Origin: Lentisphaeria bacterium
GTDB lineage: Bacteria > Verrucomicrobiota > Lentisphaeria > Victivallales > Victivallaceae
Direction: 5' to 3'
Assembly (NCBI GenBank): GCA_017508135.1
Contig: JAFVZN010000099.1
Location: 1-35,721 of the forward strand
Length of the DNA: 35,721 nucleotides
Shown piece after piece: positions 1 to 7,025 of the stretch. The notes under the pieces were generated by a model, which ran no database searches, had not been told where the DNA came from, and saw nothing but the letters and a program-made list of their open reading frames with translations. The position numbers and the translations under genes are program-made. Positions within the stretch are counted from its first letter, which is position 1. Each line of letters begins with the position of its first letter.

Positions 1-29
1 CCTGCTCTAACCAACTGAGCTACGGGTCC
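1..29 (-). tRNA. tRNA gene, 5' part only (cut by window start)
   Basis: Read on the minus strand from position 29, the sequence begins GGACCCG (7-nt acceptor strand), then TA at tRNA positions 8-9, then a D arm with stem GCTC/GAGC around the loop AGTTGGTTA. This is a standard tRNA 5' half. The window ends in the first bases of the anticodon stem, so the anticodon and amino acid cannot be read. The D arm with GTTGGTTAGAGCA resembles elongator Met or Ile tRNAs, but that is a guess. A good promoter lies 20 bp upstream. Confidence 0.85.
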
Positions 30-48
30 ACTTTTTTGCGACTTGCTT

Positions 49-77
49 ACTATATCACCGAATACACTGTTTTTCAA
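49..77 (-). promoter_or_regulatory. sigma70-type promoter for the tRNA
   Basis: On the minus strand, TTGAAA (77-72) and TATAGT (54-49) are separated by exactly 17 bp. The predicted start is near position 42, about a dozen bases before the tRNA 5' end at 29. That fits a short tRNA leader. Confidence 0.6.
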
Positions 78-510
78 GCGGCATATCAACTTTTTTACAA
101 GTTATATCACAGCTTTCTCCAAAAAATCTCCCTGCGGCGGCGGGAGAGCCGCCTCGCCGCTCGTGCTTCGCACTCGACGGTTGCAGTCGATTTTCCGGAG
201 ACCTCGCTCTGCGGCATTCCGCGCACCTTCCGCCGTCCTCATAACTGCGGGTAAGGTAGTTTTAAAGTAGTACACCTTGTCCCGGCGGAGCGAAAGAGGA
301 GACGGATCCTTCGTTGTCAGTGTGACTTGACGTCAACCTTGCCGCACACGGCATCCGCCGCGATCATGGCATTGTGCGATCTTTGCAAAATCTGACAAAA
401 TTACTTTTTTAAATCAGAAATTTCTCTGCGCAAACAGTGATAAAAAACACTGTTTTTGAAAAATTATGGGATATCTGTGAAAAAATTTGCAAAAAAGCTC
501 AAAAATTTAC
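78..510. other. Intergenic stretch without a recognisable gene
   Basis: No convincing gene is seen between the tRNA promoter and the lptB promoter. Positions 130-370 are GC-rich and full of small inverted repeats, for example GTGC-TTC-GCAC at 163-173 and CTCCC/GGGAG at 128-146. The latter is followed on the minus strand by ATTTTTT (127-121), which could be a weak terminator for something reading toward the tRNA. Positions 390-510 are A/T-rich. The short reading frames here have neither family resemblance nor ribosome sites. It may be a decayed gene or a dispersed intergenic repeat. Confidence 0.5.
432..457. terminator. AT-rich hairpin, possible terminator
   Basis: AAACAGTG (432-439) and CACTGTTT (448-455) form a perfect 8-bp stem around an A-rich 8-nt loop, with two more T residues after it. 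The stem is A/T-rich and the T tail short, so termination is uncertain. An operator role is also possible, since it lies about 55 bp upstream of the lptB -35 element. Confidence 0.3.
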
Positions 511-538
511 TTGAATGTCTGATTTTACGGTGTATAAT
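511..538 (+). promoter_or_regulatory. sigma70-type promoter of lptB-hpf
   Basis: TTGAAT (511-516) and a consensus TATAAT (533-538) are 16 bp apart. Transcription would start near 545, giving a leader of about 57 nt before the lptB ATG at 602. This excludes the upstream in-frame ATG at 515, which lies inside the -35 region. Confidence 0.7.
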
Positions 539-543
539 AATAA

Positions 544-565
544 CCGGAAACTCCGGAGTTACCGG
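544..565. repeat. 22-bp near-perfect palindrome at the lptB transcription start
   Basis: Positions 544-565 read the same on both strands except at one symmetric pair. The centre AACTCCGGAGTT (549-560) is perfect, flanked by CCGG on each side. It covers the predicted +1 of the lptB promoter, so it could be a repressor operator or a 5'-end RNA hairpin. CCGG is very common in this genome, which raises the odds of chance. Confidence 0.45.
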
Positions 566-601
566 ATAAAGAGAGATCATTCAGAAAGATTTTTTGATAT
601 A

Positions 602-1345
602 ATGAGCGAAAACAACAATGACAATCTGCTGGTAAATGCCGAGCATCTGGTCAAAACTTATCACGGCAGAACCGTGGTCAACGATGTCTCCGTCTGCATC
701 CGCCCCGGCGAAGTGGTGGGACTTCTGGGGCCGAACGGTGCCGGTAAAACGACCAGCTTTTATATGATAATGGGTCTGGTCCGTCCCGATTCCGGAAAGA
801 TCACCTTCCGGGGAAATGACATCACCCGGATGCCGATGTACAAAAGAGCCCGCATGGGTATGGGATATCTGGCGCAGGAACCTTCGATCTTCCGCAAGCT
901 CACGGTGGAAGATAATATCATGGCGATATTGGAGACTCTGGCTCTCTCCGGAAAAGAACGCAAGGAACGGCTGGAACAGCTCTTGGAAGAGCTGGAACTC
1001 ACCCGCTTGAGAAAACAGAAAGCAATGACCCTTTCCGGCGGTGAACGGCGGCGGCTTGAGATCACCCGGGCTCTGGTCACCAATCCGGCGTTCATCATGC
1101 TCGACGAACCTTTTGCCGGAGTCGACCCGCTGGCGGTGCATGACGTTCAGCAGATCATCCTCAAACTGAAAGAGAAAAACCTGGGAGTGCTTATCACCGA
1201 CCACAGTGTGCGGGACACTTTAAAAATCGTTGACCGGGCGTATATCATGTGTCTGGGAAAAACATTATTGGAGGGACCGAGCGATTTTCTGGTCAACGAT
1301 CAGAAGGCGAAAGAGATTTATCTCGGACCGGAATTTACCATGTAA
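602..1345 (+). CDS. lptB: LPS export ABC transporter ATP-binding protein LptB
   Basis: Cytoplasmic ATPase that powers the LptFG-driven extraction of lipopolysaccharide from the inner membrane toward the Lpt bridge. With the ATG at 602 the protein has 247 residues, close to the usual length of about 240. Visible motifs are Walker A GPNGAGKT (43-50), Q-loop Gln92 (in YLAQEPSIF), signature LSGGE (144-148), Walker B with Asp168-Glu169 (FIMLDEP) and switch His201 (LITDHSV). The segment YLAQEPSIFRKLTVEDN is typical of LptB rather than of amino-acid transporters. A longer frame starting at 515 exists but would begin inside the promoter. The next gene is hpf, as in proteobacterial lptB-rpoN-hpf clusters, but no rpoN lies between. 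LptF, LptG, LptC and LptA are not in the window. Confidence 0.93.
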   Translation: MSENNNDNLLVNAEHLVKTYHGRTVVNDVSVCIRPGEVVGLLGPNGAGKTTSFYMIMGLVRPDSGKITFRGNDITRMPMYKRARMGMGYLAQEPSIFRKLTVEDNIMAILETLALSGKERKERLEQLLEELELTRLRKQKAMTLSGGERRRLEITRALVTNPAFIMLDEPFAGVDPLAVHDVQQIILKLKEKNLGVLITDHSVRDTLKIVDRAYIMCLGKTLLEGPSDFLVNDQKAKEIYLGPEFTM

Positions 1346-1380
1346 GTTCCGTCTCCGGGGTATCACTGGTATTCAACAAT

Positions 1381-1406
1381 GGAGCGGGGAATGGTTCTCC
1401 GGCTCC
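1381..1406 (+). other. Hairpin in the lptB-hpf spacer
   Basis: GGAGC (1381-1385) pairs with GCTCC (1402-1406), and GGGGA (1386-1390) with TCTCC (1396-1400, one G-T pair), with a single bulged G at 1401 and a 5-nt loop. The hairpin ends 8 nt before the strong hpf ribosome site AAGGAGG (1414-1420). No T tract follows, so it is not a terminator. It could protect or process the hpf part of the transcript. Confidence 0.4.
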
Positions 1407-1427
1407 GACAGCTAAGGAGGTGCGCTT

Positions 1428-1769
1428 ATGGCCATCAACATCATCGGGCGTCAACTGGAAATCACACCGGCAATCAAGACCTACACCGAAGGTCAGCTGC
1501 AACCGTTTCTCGACATGACCTCACTTAAAGTTACCAGTATAAGCGCAACAATGGAATTTTCCAAAGGCCATTTCGACGTGGTACTGGTTTTGAACTGCAA
1601 ATCCCACACGTTGACGGCAACGACCAACGACTTCGACCTTTACAAAGCGTTGGATGCCGCAGTGGACAAATTGGAATCCCAGTGCGCTTCGCTCAAGGGT
1701 AAGATCCAGGAACATCATGCCGATCCGGTCAGCACAACTGACATCAAGATACAGAGTACCAACGAATAA
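1428..1769 (+). CDS. hpf: Ribosome hibernation promoting factor, short form
   Basis: Binds the 30S subunit in the decoding channel and helps silence ribosomes in slow growth. The 113-residue protein matches the short HPF/YfiA type, with only the N-terminal S30AE domain and no C-terminal dimerisation domain. It opens with the family pattern NIIGRQLEITPAIKTY, followed by the beta-strand region around HFDVVLVLNCKSHTL and the second helix DLYKALDAAVDKLESQ. Start choice is clear: AAGGAGG at 1414-1420, 7 nt before the ATG. It follows lptB by 82 bp, probably on the same transcript, and is followed by a good terminator. The tail after residue 95 (HHADPVSTTDIK) is a short polar extension. Confidence 0.9.
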   Translation: MAINIIGRQLEITPAIKTYTEGQLQPFLDMTSLKVTSISATMEFSKGHFDVVLVLNCKSHTLTATTNDFDLYKALDAAVDKLESQCASLKGKIQEHHADPVSTTDIKIQSTNE

Positions 1770-1795
1770 CAGCAAGTCTTAAAATTGAACTTGAG

Positions 1796-1835
1796 GCAGT
1801 CCGGTTCCATTCAGGTGTTCCGGGCTGCTTTATTT
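1796..1835 (+). terminator. Rho-independent terminator after hpf
   Basis: GCAGTCCGG (1796-1804) pairs with CCGGGCTGC (1820-1828), 9 bp with one G-T pair, around a 15-nt loop, followed at once by TTTATTT (1829-1835). It closes the lptB-hpf unit before the NifX-like gene. Confidence 0.7.
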
Positions 1836-1858
1836 AAAACGGAGAAGAGTGTACATTT

Positions 1859-2149
1859 ATGATAATCGCAGTTTCAGGGGAATTCGGCGATCAGCTCGAA
1901 CAATTTGTCTACTACAAAGTGGAAAACAACTCCATCCGGGAGCGGGAAAATATCTTCACCCCGCCGGGCGGAGTGGATGCTTTGCTGAAACAATTCATCT
2001 CTCTGGAGATCGATCTGCTTATCGCCGGAAATCTGCCGGAAACATTGGAAATGGCTCTCAGCGATGCGGGGATCGCCGTGATATCCAAAGTACACGGCGT
2101 ATCCGATCAGGTTTTAAAATCTTATCTTGCCGGAACATTGGAGTTTTGA
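1859..2149 (+). CDS. Small NifX/NifB-C-like (dinitrogenase FeMo-cofactor accessory fold) protein
   Basis: A 96-residue stand-alone domain of the family that includes NifX, NafY and the C-terminal part of NifB. In nitrogen fixers these carry iron-sulfur or FeMo-cofactor precursors; in many anaerobes the stand-alone forms have no known partner. Seen here: the opening MIIAVSG, a strand-rich half with FTPPGGVDALLKQF, the core LEIDLLIAGNLPETLEMALSDAGI (split here over residues 52-74), and the closing VLKSYLAGTLEF, all typical of the fold. No Cys-rich cluster motif is present. The ATG follows GGAGAAGAG by 9-14 nt. The stop is 3 nt before the next ATG, so it is coupled to the thioesterase gene. No nif genes are nearby. 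A role in handling metal clusters is inference, though it sits with copA and hydE. Confidence 0.7.
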   Translation: MIIAVSGEFGDQLEQFVYYKVENNSIRERENIFTPPGGVDALLKQFISLEIDLLIAGNLPETLEMALSDAGIAVISKVHGVSDQVLKSYLAGTLEF

Positions 2150-2152
2150 ACG

Positions 2153-2560
2153 ATGGATTGCGAAAAACTGAGAGAGTTTCTCAACACCAACGACCTCTTC
2201 TGCCGTTACTGCGGTATCCGGTTGACCCGGGTCGCCCCCGGCGAAGCGGATGCTGAACTTGAAATCACCTCCGATATGCTCAACAGCCGCAATGTGGTAC
2301 AGGGCGGTGCGATCATGACACTGGCAGATTTCGCCTTTGCCGGAGCCGCCAACGCCATGGGCAGAACGACCGTATCCACCGGAGTCGTGACCAACTTCAT
2401 CCGTCCCGGCAGTGGAAAAAAACTGACTGCTCACGCGAAAAAGATACATCATGGAAAAAATACCTGCCTTTATCAGGTCGACGTGGTGAACGATGAAGGA
2501 AAACTGGTAGCTTCAGTCAACGTTTCCGGCTTCACGGTCGCTGACAGTCCGGTGATTTAA
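2153..2560 (+). CDS. PaaI-type hotdog-fold thioesterase
   Basis: A 135-residue single hotdog domain predicted to hydrolyse acyl-CoA thioesters in the cytoplasm. The family signature is visible: N-terminal helix region, then EADAELEITSDMLNSRNVVQGG, where NVVQGGAIMTLADFAFAGA (split over residues 47-66) matches the PaaI pattern (V/H)GGxxxxLxDxA, with Asp58 at the usual catalytic position. The His of the common HGG motif is replaced by Gln (VQGG). The later strands TVSTGVVTNFIRPG and KLTAHAKKIHHGKNTCLYQVDV are also typical. The start is 3 nt after the previous stop with GGAG at 2140-2143. It precedes copA by 12 nt. The substrate cannot be told from sequence. Confidence 0.8.
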   Translation: MDCEKLREFLNTNDLFCRYCGIRLTRVAPGEADAELEITSDMLNSRNVVQGGAIMTLADFAFAGAANAMGRTTVSTGVVTNFIRPGSGKKLTAHAKKIHHGKNTCLYQVDVVNDEGKLVASVNVSGFTVADSPVI

Positions 2561-2572
2561 GGAGGTGACACG

Positions 2573-4750
2573 ATGGGGAAAAAGCTCCGGGTCTACATTG
2601 TACGCGGTATGCGCTGTGCCGGATGTTCCGGCAAGGTGGAGAAGACCGTCGCCCAGCTTCCGGGAGCGGAAAATGTTTCCGTAAATTACGCCACCGGCAT
2701 CCTGTCGCTGACCTCCACTCCGGAGCAGCTCAGTGACGAAGCTGTTTTTGCCGCAGTCAAAAAGCTCGGGTTCACCGCCGAATATCCTCCCGCCGACCCG
2801 GCGGAAGAGGAAAAAAAAGAGGCTCAGCAGTTTAAAAAACAGCTGCACGATCTCATTTTCTGTATCATTTTCACCATAATGCTCACCTTTGCGGCGTTTT
2901 CCGGCATAATTCCCGGACTCCGCCTTTCGGGAGCAATTCAGTTGGTACTGCTCCTGCCGGTGTTGTGGGCAGGACGGAAAATTTTTATCGCCGGGATACC
3001 GGCACTGTTGAAACTGCGCCCGGATATGGATTCACTGATCGCCTGCGGCGCGGGGACCGGAACGCTCTATTCTCTTTATCTTCTGATCTCAAACACGCCC
3101 TCCTGCCACTTTCACTTTGACTCCGTTGCGATGATAGTGACACTGGTCATGCTGGGCAGAACTCTGGAACACCGTGCCAGAAATAAAGTTTCAAGTTCCA
3201 TGCGGGAACTGCTCAAACTCACCCCGGAATACGCAACACTCATTGAAAACGGCAATGAAAAGAAAGTCACAGTTCAATCGCTGCTGCCCGCCGCGCGTAT
3301 CCGCATCCGTCCCGGAGAAAAAGTTCCCGCCGATGCGACCGTCATCAGCGGAACCTCTTTTGTCAATGAAGCGATGCTCAGCGGAGAAGAACTTCCCGTT
3401 GCCAAAGCTCAAGGCGACCGGATTTATGCCGGAACCATCAATATGGACGGCGTTCTGGAAGCTGACGTCGCGGCACTGGGGGAAGCCAGTGAACTCGGTC
3501 AGATCATCAAGCTGGTTTCCGAAGCGCAGAACACCCGCCCTCCGATAGCGGCACTTGCCGACAAGGTGGCGGGGATGTTTACCTGGATAATCTTTTCTCT
3601 GTCGCTTCTCACACTCACTTTATGGCTCATTTCCGGAGCCGCGTTTGCCGTGGCCTTCAACTACGCGCTTTCGGTGCTGGTCGCCGCCTGCCCCTGCGCG
3701 CTCGGGCTTGCCACGCCGATCGCGCTGATCGCCGGTGTCGGCAGGGGGGCAACTCTCGGAATGCTTATAAAAAACGGGACTGCCCTGGAAAATTGTGCAA
3801 AGAGCCGAACCGTGATTTTTGACAAGACCGGAACTTTGACCTCCGGCAAACCGGAGATAAAAAAGGTCGCCGTCTATCCGGAAAGCGGCATCACCGGAGA
3901 TGAACTTCTGAAATTTGCCGCCGCCGCAGAAAGAAATTCAACTCACCCGCTGAGTGCCGCCTTGAACGCAGTCGTCCCCGAGCCGGAACTCACCGTGAGT
4001 GATTTCCAAAATGTCAGCGGTTGCGGGATCTCCTGTACCATCAATGGTAAAAAGTGGCTCTTCGGCAGTGAATCCTTTGCCTGTAACGGCAAAGAGTGGC
4101 AGAGCCCTGTTCCGGAAGATCTTTCCGGTCTCACCCTTATTTTCTGCACCGCAGATGGCGTTCAAACCGGCATCATCGGCGCGGGTGACAGCTTGCGGTC
4201 CGAAACACCGCAAATCATTGCCGGTTTGCAAAAGCTCAACATCCGCACGGTCATGCTCACCGGAGACAACGCTTCTGCCGCCGCCAGATGTGCCGCAGAT
4301 TGCGGAATTTCCGAATTTTATTCAGAATGTCTCCCGGCGGACAAAGCCGGTATCGTGCGCGAGATCGCCGGAGAAAGCCGGAGTCCCGCCATTATGGTGG
4401 GCGACGGAATAAACGATGCTCCGGCACTGGCAAACGCCTCTGTCGGCATCGCCATCGGTTCCGGAACTGCGGCGGCAATGGAGAGTGCCGATATCATCCT
4501 GCGGGGAAACAGCCTTGCCGGAGTGGAAAACGTGATAAAATTGAGCAAAGCGGTATTCAACGTCATCCGTCAGAATCTCTTCTGGGCATTTTTCTACAAC
4601 TTCGGCATCCTCCCCTTTGCCGCCGGTATCGGCACGTTATGGGGCGGCTTCTCCCTCAGCCCCGCCATTTGCGCGGCAACGATGGCGGCAAGTTCGCTCA
4701 CGGTGGTGCTGAATGCCCTGCGGCTGCTCAAATTCAAGGTGAAAAAATGA
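2573..4750 (+). CDS. copA: Copper(I)-exporting P1B-type ATPase CopA
   Basis: Inner-membrane pump that expels Cu+ using ATP. The 725-residue protein has one N-terminal heavy-metal domain with GMRCAGC (Cys15, Cys18), then membrane segments, the actuator segment (around LSGEELPVAKA), the ion-site Cys-Pro-Cys at 373-375, phosphorylation motif DKTGTLT from Asp417, the HP motif in THPLSAAL, and GDGINDAP at 610-617. The Cu+ class P1B-1 is set by YN-x4-P (675-681) and MAASS (704-708) in the last two membrane helices. An AAGGAGGTGA site precedes the ATG. The last four bases overlap the next gene's ATG (ATGA), so the permease is translationally coupled. No CueR or CsoR-type regulator is seen nearby, and no copper operator is evident. 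Confidence 0.94.
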   Translation: MGKKLRVYIVRGMRCAGCSGKVEKTVAQLPGAENVSVNYATGILSLTSTPEQLSDEAVFAAVKKLGFTAEYPPADPAEEEKKEAQQFKKQLHDLIFCIIFTIMLTFAAFSGIIPGLRLSGAIQLVLLLPVLWAGRKIFIAGIPALLKLRPDMDSLIACGAGTGTLYSLYLLISNTPSCHFHFDSVAMIVTLVMLGRTLEHRARNKVSSSMRELLKLTPEYATLIENGNEKKVTVQSLLPAARIRIRPGEKVPADATVISGTSFVNEAMLSGEELPVAKAQGDRIYAGTINMDGVLEADVAALGEASELGQIIKLVSEAQNTRPPIAALADKVAGMFTWIIFSLSLLTLTLWLISGAAFAVAFNYALSVLVAACPCALGLATPIALIAGVGRGATLGMLIKNGTALENCAKSRTVIFDKTGTLTSGKPEIKKVAVYPESGITGDELLKFAAAAERNSTHPLSAALNAVVPEPELTVSDFQNVSGCGISCTINGKKWLFGSESFACNGKEWQSPVPEDLSGLTLIFCTADGVQTGIIGAGDSLRSETPQIIAGLQKLNIRTVMLTGDNASAAARCAADCGISEFYSECLPADKAGIVREIAGESRSPAIMVGDGINDAPALANASVGIAIGSGTAAAMESADIILRGNSLAGVENVIKLSKAVFNVIRQNLFWAFFYNFGILPFAAGIGTLWGGFSLSPAICAATMAASSLTVVLNALRLLKFKVKK

Positions 4751-5916
4751 ATCCGGAACAGAAAAATTCTCCATTTTCAACAGCACTGCGCCGCTTCTGG
4801 AGCTCCGCCAGTGCCAGAACAGGCAGTATCGGGATACTGATACTGCTTATCCCGGCACTGCTGGCACCGCTGCTGGTAAATCAACGCCCGCTGATAATGA
4901 AGAAAGGTGGCGAATATTCTCTGCCGTTTCTCCGGTACATTTTCGCTCCGGAAAGTTCCGAAAAGCTGGTGGAGCAGACCTTCAACTATTTCGCCATGCT
5001 GACAATCGTCTTTTTTCTGAGCCGCCTCATCCGCTTCCACCGGATACGGCGGTGGATATTTGCCCTTTCTGCGGCGGCACTGCTGCTGCCATTCATCTTC
5101 ACCCAGCCTAAACTGGAACGGATAAACTACCGGGAACTGTGCAAAAAAGGCGAGATCAGAGCCGTGTTCGCCCCAATTCCCTACGGTCCGTTTGAAAGTG
5201 CCGGAAGTCCGTTTGAAACACCATCCCGGAATCATATTTTCGGCTGTGACGATATCGGACGGGATGTTGCCAGCCGTTTGATCTACGGCGCGCGGGTTTC
5301 GCTGGCGGTGGGGTTGTTCGCCACTCTGACTGCACTGACCATCGGAACAGCGGCAGGATTGGCTACCGGATATTTCAAAGGGAATTTCGATTTGCTGATG
5401 ATGCGGTTGGTGGAGATATTGATGTGTTTCCCCACATTTTTGCTGCTGCTGATATTGATGTCGATGCTGAGCGACCGGAAATTTGAACAATCCATCCCGC
5501 TGTTGATCGCAGTGATCGGCATTACCGGCTGGATAGGACCTGCCCAGCTGGTGCGGGGAGAAGTTTTGAAGCAGAGCGCACTGCCCTATGTCAAGAGCTG
5601 TATCGTATCCGGTCTGCCGGCGCACCGGATACTGTTCCGCCATCTGCTGCCGAACATTCTGCCGCCGGTGCTGATAAGTTTCACCTTCGGCGTTGCCGGA
5701 GCGATATTGTCGGAAAGCGGATTGAGTTTTCTCGGTTTCGGCGTGCAGATGCCGACCGCGAGCTGGGGAAACCTGCTGCGGCAGGCATTCGACAACCCGC
5801 TGGATCATTGGCATTTGACCTTGTTCCCGGGGATGGCACTTTTTATCGCCGTGATCTCATTCAACTTTACCGGAGAGGGTTTGCGCCGCGCCCTCGCCCC
5901 GGAGAAAGCGGAGTAA
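4747..5916 (+). CDS. Orphan ABC transporter permease, OppC/DppC/YejE type
   Basis: A 389-residue inner-membrane permease of the peptide/nickel importer class. The N-terminal part has a first membrane helix (about 25-40) and the phrase RPLIMKKGGEYSLPFL, which recalls YejE, followed by further helices near 80-120. The C-terminal two thirds is the classic domain: IFGCDDIGRDVASRLIYGARVSLAVG (two overlapping motifs, GxDxxGRDxxSR and YGARxSL), several helices, and the ATPase-coupling EAA loop around SCIVSGLPAHRILFRHLLPN. The ATG overlaps the copA stop (ATGA). The frame is open upstream to 4288, but that part lies inside copA and is discarded. No binding protein, second permease or ATPase gene is nearby, so partners must be elsewhere or the system is reduced. 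The substrate is unknown; peptide or metal are both possible. Confidence 0.82.
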   Translation: MNPEQKNSPFSTALRRFWSSASARTGSIGILILLIPALLAPLLVNQRPLIMKKGGEYSLPFLRYIFAPESSEKLVEQTFNYFAMLTIVFFLSRLIRFHRIRRWIFALSAAALLLPFIFTQPKLERINYRELCKKGEIRAVFAPIPYGPFESAGSPFETPSRNHIFGCDDIGRDVASRLIYGARVSLAVGLFATLTALTIGTAAGLATGYFKGNFDLLMMRLVEILMCFPTFLLLLILMSMLSDRKFEQSIPLLIAVIGITGWIGPAQLVRGEVLKQSALPYVKSCIVSGLPAHRILFRHLLPNILPPVLISFTFGVAGAILSESGLSFLGFGVQMPTASWGNLLRQAFDNPLDHWHLTLFPGMALFIAVISFNFTGEGLRRALAPEKAE

Positions 5917-5923
5917 TAACATC

Positions 5924-7024
5924 ATGACAGCGGAACGGTATTATGACCTTTTAAAATCCACCGCAGACGGGATCGCCCCCGATGTAACAGAGATCGAAGC
6001 ACTGCTTTCCCCTCCGGATGCGGAGTGCGAACAGAAACTTTTCGACACCGCACTGGCTCTGAAACGGGAGATCTTCGGCAACCTGGTGAACTTGCGCGGA
6101 TTGATCGAATTTTCCAACATCTGCACCTGTGACTGCCTCTACTGCGGCATCCGCAAAAGCAACACCCATATCCGGCGTTACCGGATGAGCGATGACGAAA
6201 TCGTTTACTGCGCAAAACTGGCGGCGGATTTCGGTTACGGTGCCGTGGTACTGCAAAGCGGCGAACGCAGTGACCGGGAATTTACAGACAGAGTTACCCG
6301 GCTGCTCGGGAAAATAGCGCAACTGCCAGCTCCTCCTGCCGTGACTTTATCCTGCGGCGAACAGAGTTTGGAAGTCTTCAAAGAGTGGGTCGCCGCCGGA
6401 GCCAAACGTTATCTGCTGAGGATAGAGAGTGCCACCGAAGAGATTTTCCGCCGGATACACCCGGAAGTCACCACCTTCGCCAACCGCAAAGCGGCACTGC
6501 TGCGCATCCGGGAAGCCGGGTTCCAGACCGGGACCGGTGTGATGATCGGACTGCCCGGACAAACTCTGCATCATCTGGCGCGCGACATTGAATTTTTCCG
6601 GGAAATGGATATCGACATGATCGGCATGGGTCCCTTCCTCCCCCAGAAAGATACCCCAATGGGCAATGCTCCGGATGATAAAGAGACTGTCGCGCGCCGT
6701 TTTTCATGGGCACTGCGGATGATCGCCGTCACCCGGCTGGTGTTGAAAGATGTCAACATCGCCTCCACTACCGCGTTGCAGACCATCGACCCGGAAAACG
6801 GACGGGAACGCGGTCTCCTTGCCGGAGCAAACGTGATAATGCCCAACGTGGGCGATATCAGTTACCGCAAGGACTACCAGCTTTACAACGGTAAACCCTC
6901 TCTGGATGAAAACGGTTCCCAAATACGGGAAAAGTTACTCGCTTCACTGCGGAAGATCGGTGAAGAACCCCGCTGGGATGTTTCCGGCGACCCGCCGCAC
7001 TTTACCCGGCGGACGAAGGCGTGA
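5924..7024 (+). CDS. hydE: Radical SAM protein HydE, [FeFe]-hydrogenase H-cluster maturase
   Basis: HydE, with HydF and HydG, builds the diiron subcluster of [FeFe]-hydrogenase. The 366-residue protein has the radical-SAM signature CxxxCxxC inside EFSNICTCDCLYCGIRKSN, followed by RYRMSDDEIV, the SAM-site region VVLQSGERSD, the strand YLLRIESA, MIGLPGQTLHHLARDI, then GMGPFLPQKDTPMGNA and GANVIMPNVGD. These blocks line up with Thermotoga HydE as I remember it. The Cys residues of the optional second cluster near the C-terminus are absent (SLDENGSQIREK in that place), as in several active HydE proteins. The start is 7 nt after the permease stop with GGAG upstream. PylB is the closest alternative, but no pyrrolysine genes are present. 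HydF, HydG and the hydrogenase are not in the window. Confidence 0.85.
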   Translation: MTAERYYDLLKSTADGIAPDVTEIEALLSPPDAECEQKLFDTALALKREIFGNLVNLRGLIEFSNICTCDCLYCGIRKSNTHIRRYRMSDDEIVYCAKLAADFGYGAVVLQSGERSDREFTDRVTRLLGKIAQLPAPPAVTLSCGEQSLEVFKEWVAAGAKRYLLRIESATEEIFRRIHPEVTTFANRKAALLRIREAGFQTGTGVMIGLPGQTLHHLARDIEFFREMDIDMIGMGPFLPQKDTPMGNAPDDKETVARRFSWALRMIAVTRLVLKDVNIASTTALQTIDPENGRERGLLAGANVIMPNVGDISYRKDYQLYNGKPSLDENGSQIREKLLASLRKIGEEPRWDVSGDPPHFTRRTKA

Positions 7025-7025
7025 T

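Noticed and set aside
327..336. Perfect 10-bp palindrome TTGACGTCAA
   Set aside because: No promoter within reach and isolated; short palindromes are expected by chance.
64..457. ACACTGTTTTT occurs twice (64-74 and 447-457)
   Set aside because: Eleven A/T-rich bases in intergenic DNA may recur by chance; no further copies seen at other promoters.
515..601. Earlier ATG for lptB
   Set aside because: It overlaps the -35 box of a consensus promoter, and the added 29 residues are outside the LptB family.
4288..4746. Upstream extension of the permease frame
   Set aside because: The extra part lies inside copA in another frame and is Arg/Gly-rich nonsense; the ATGA overlap at 4747 is the natural start.
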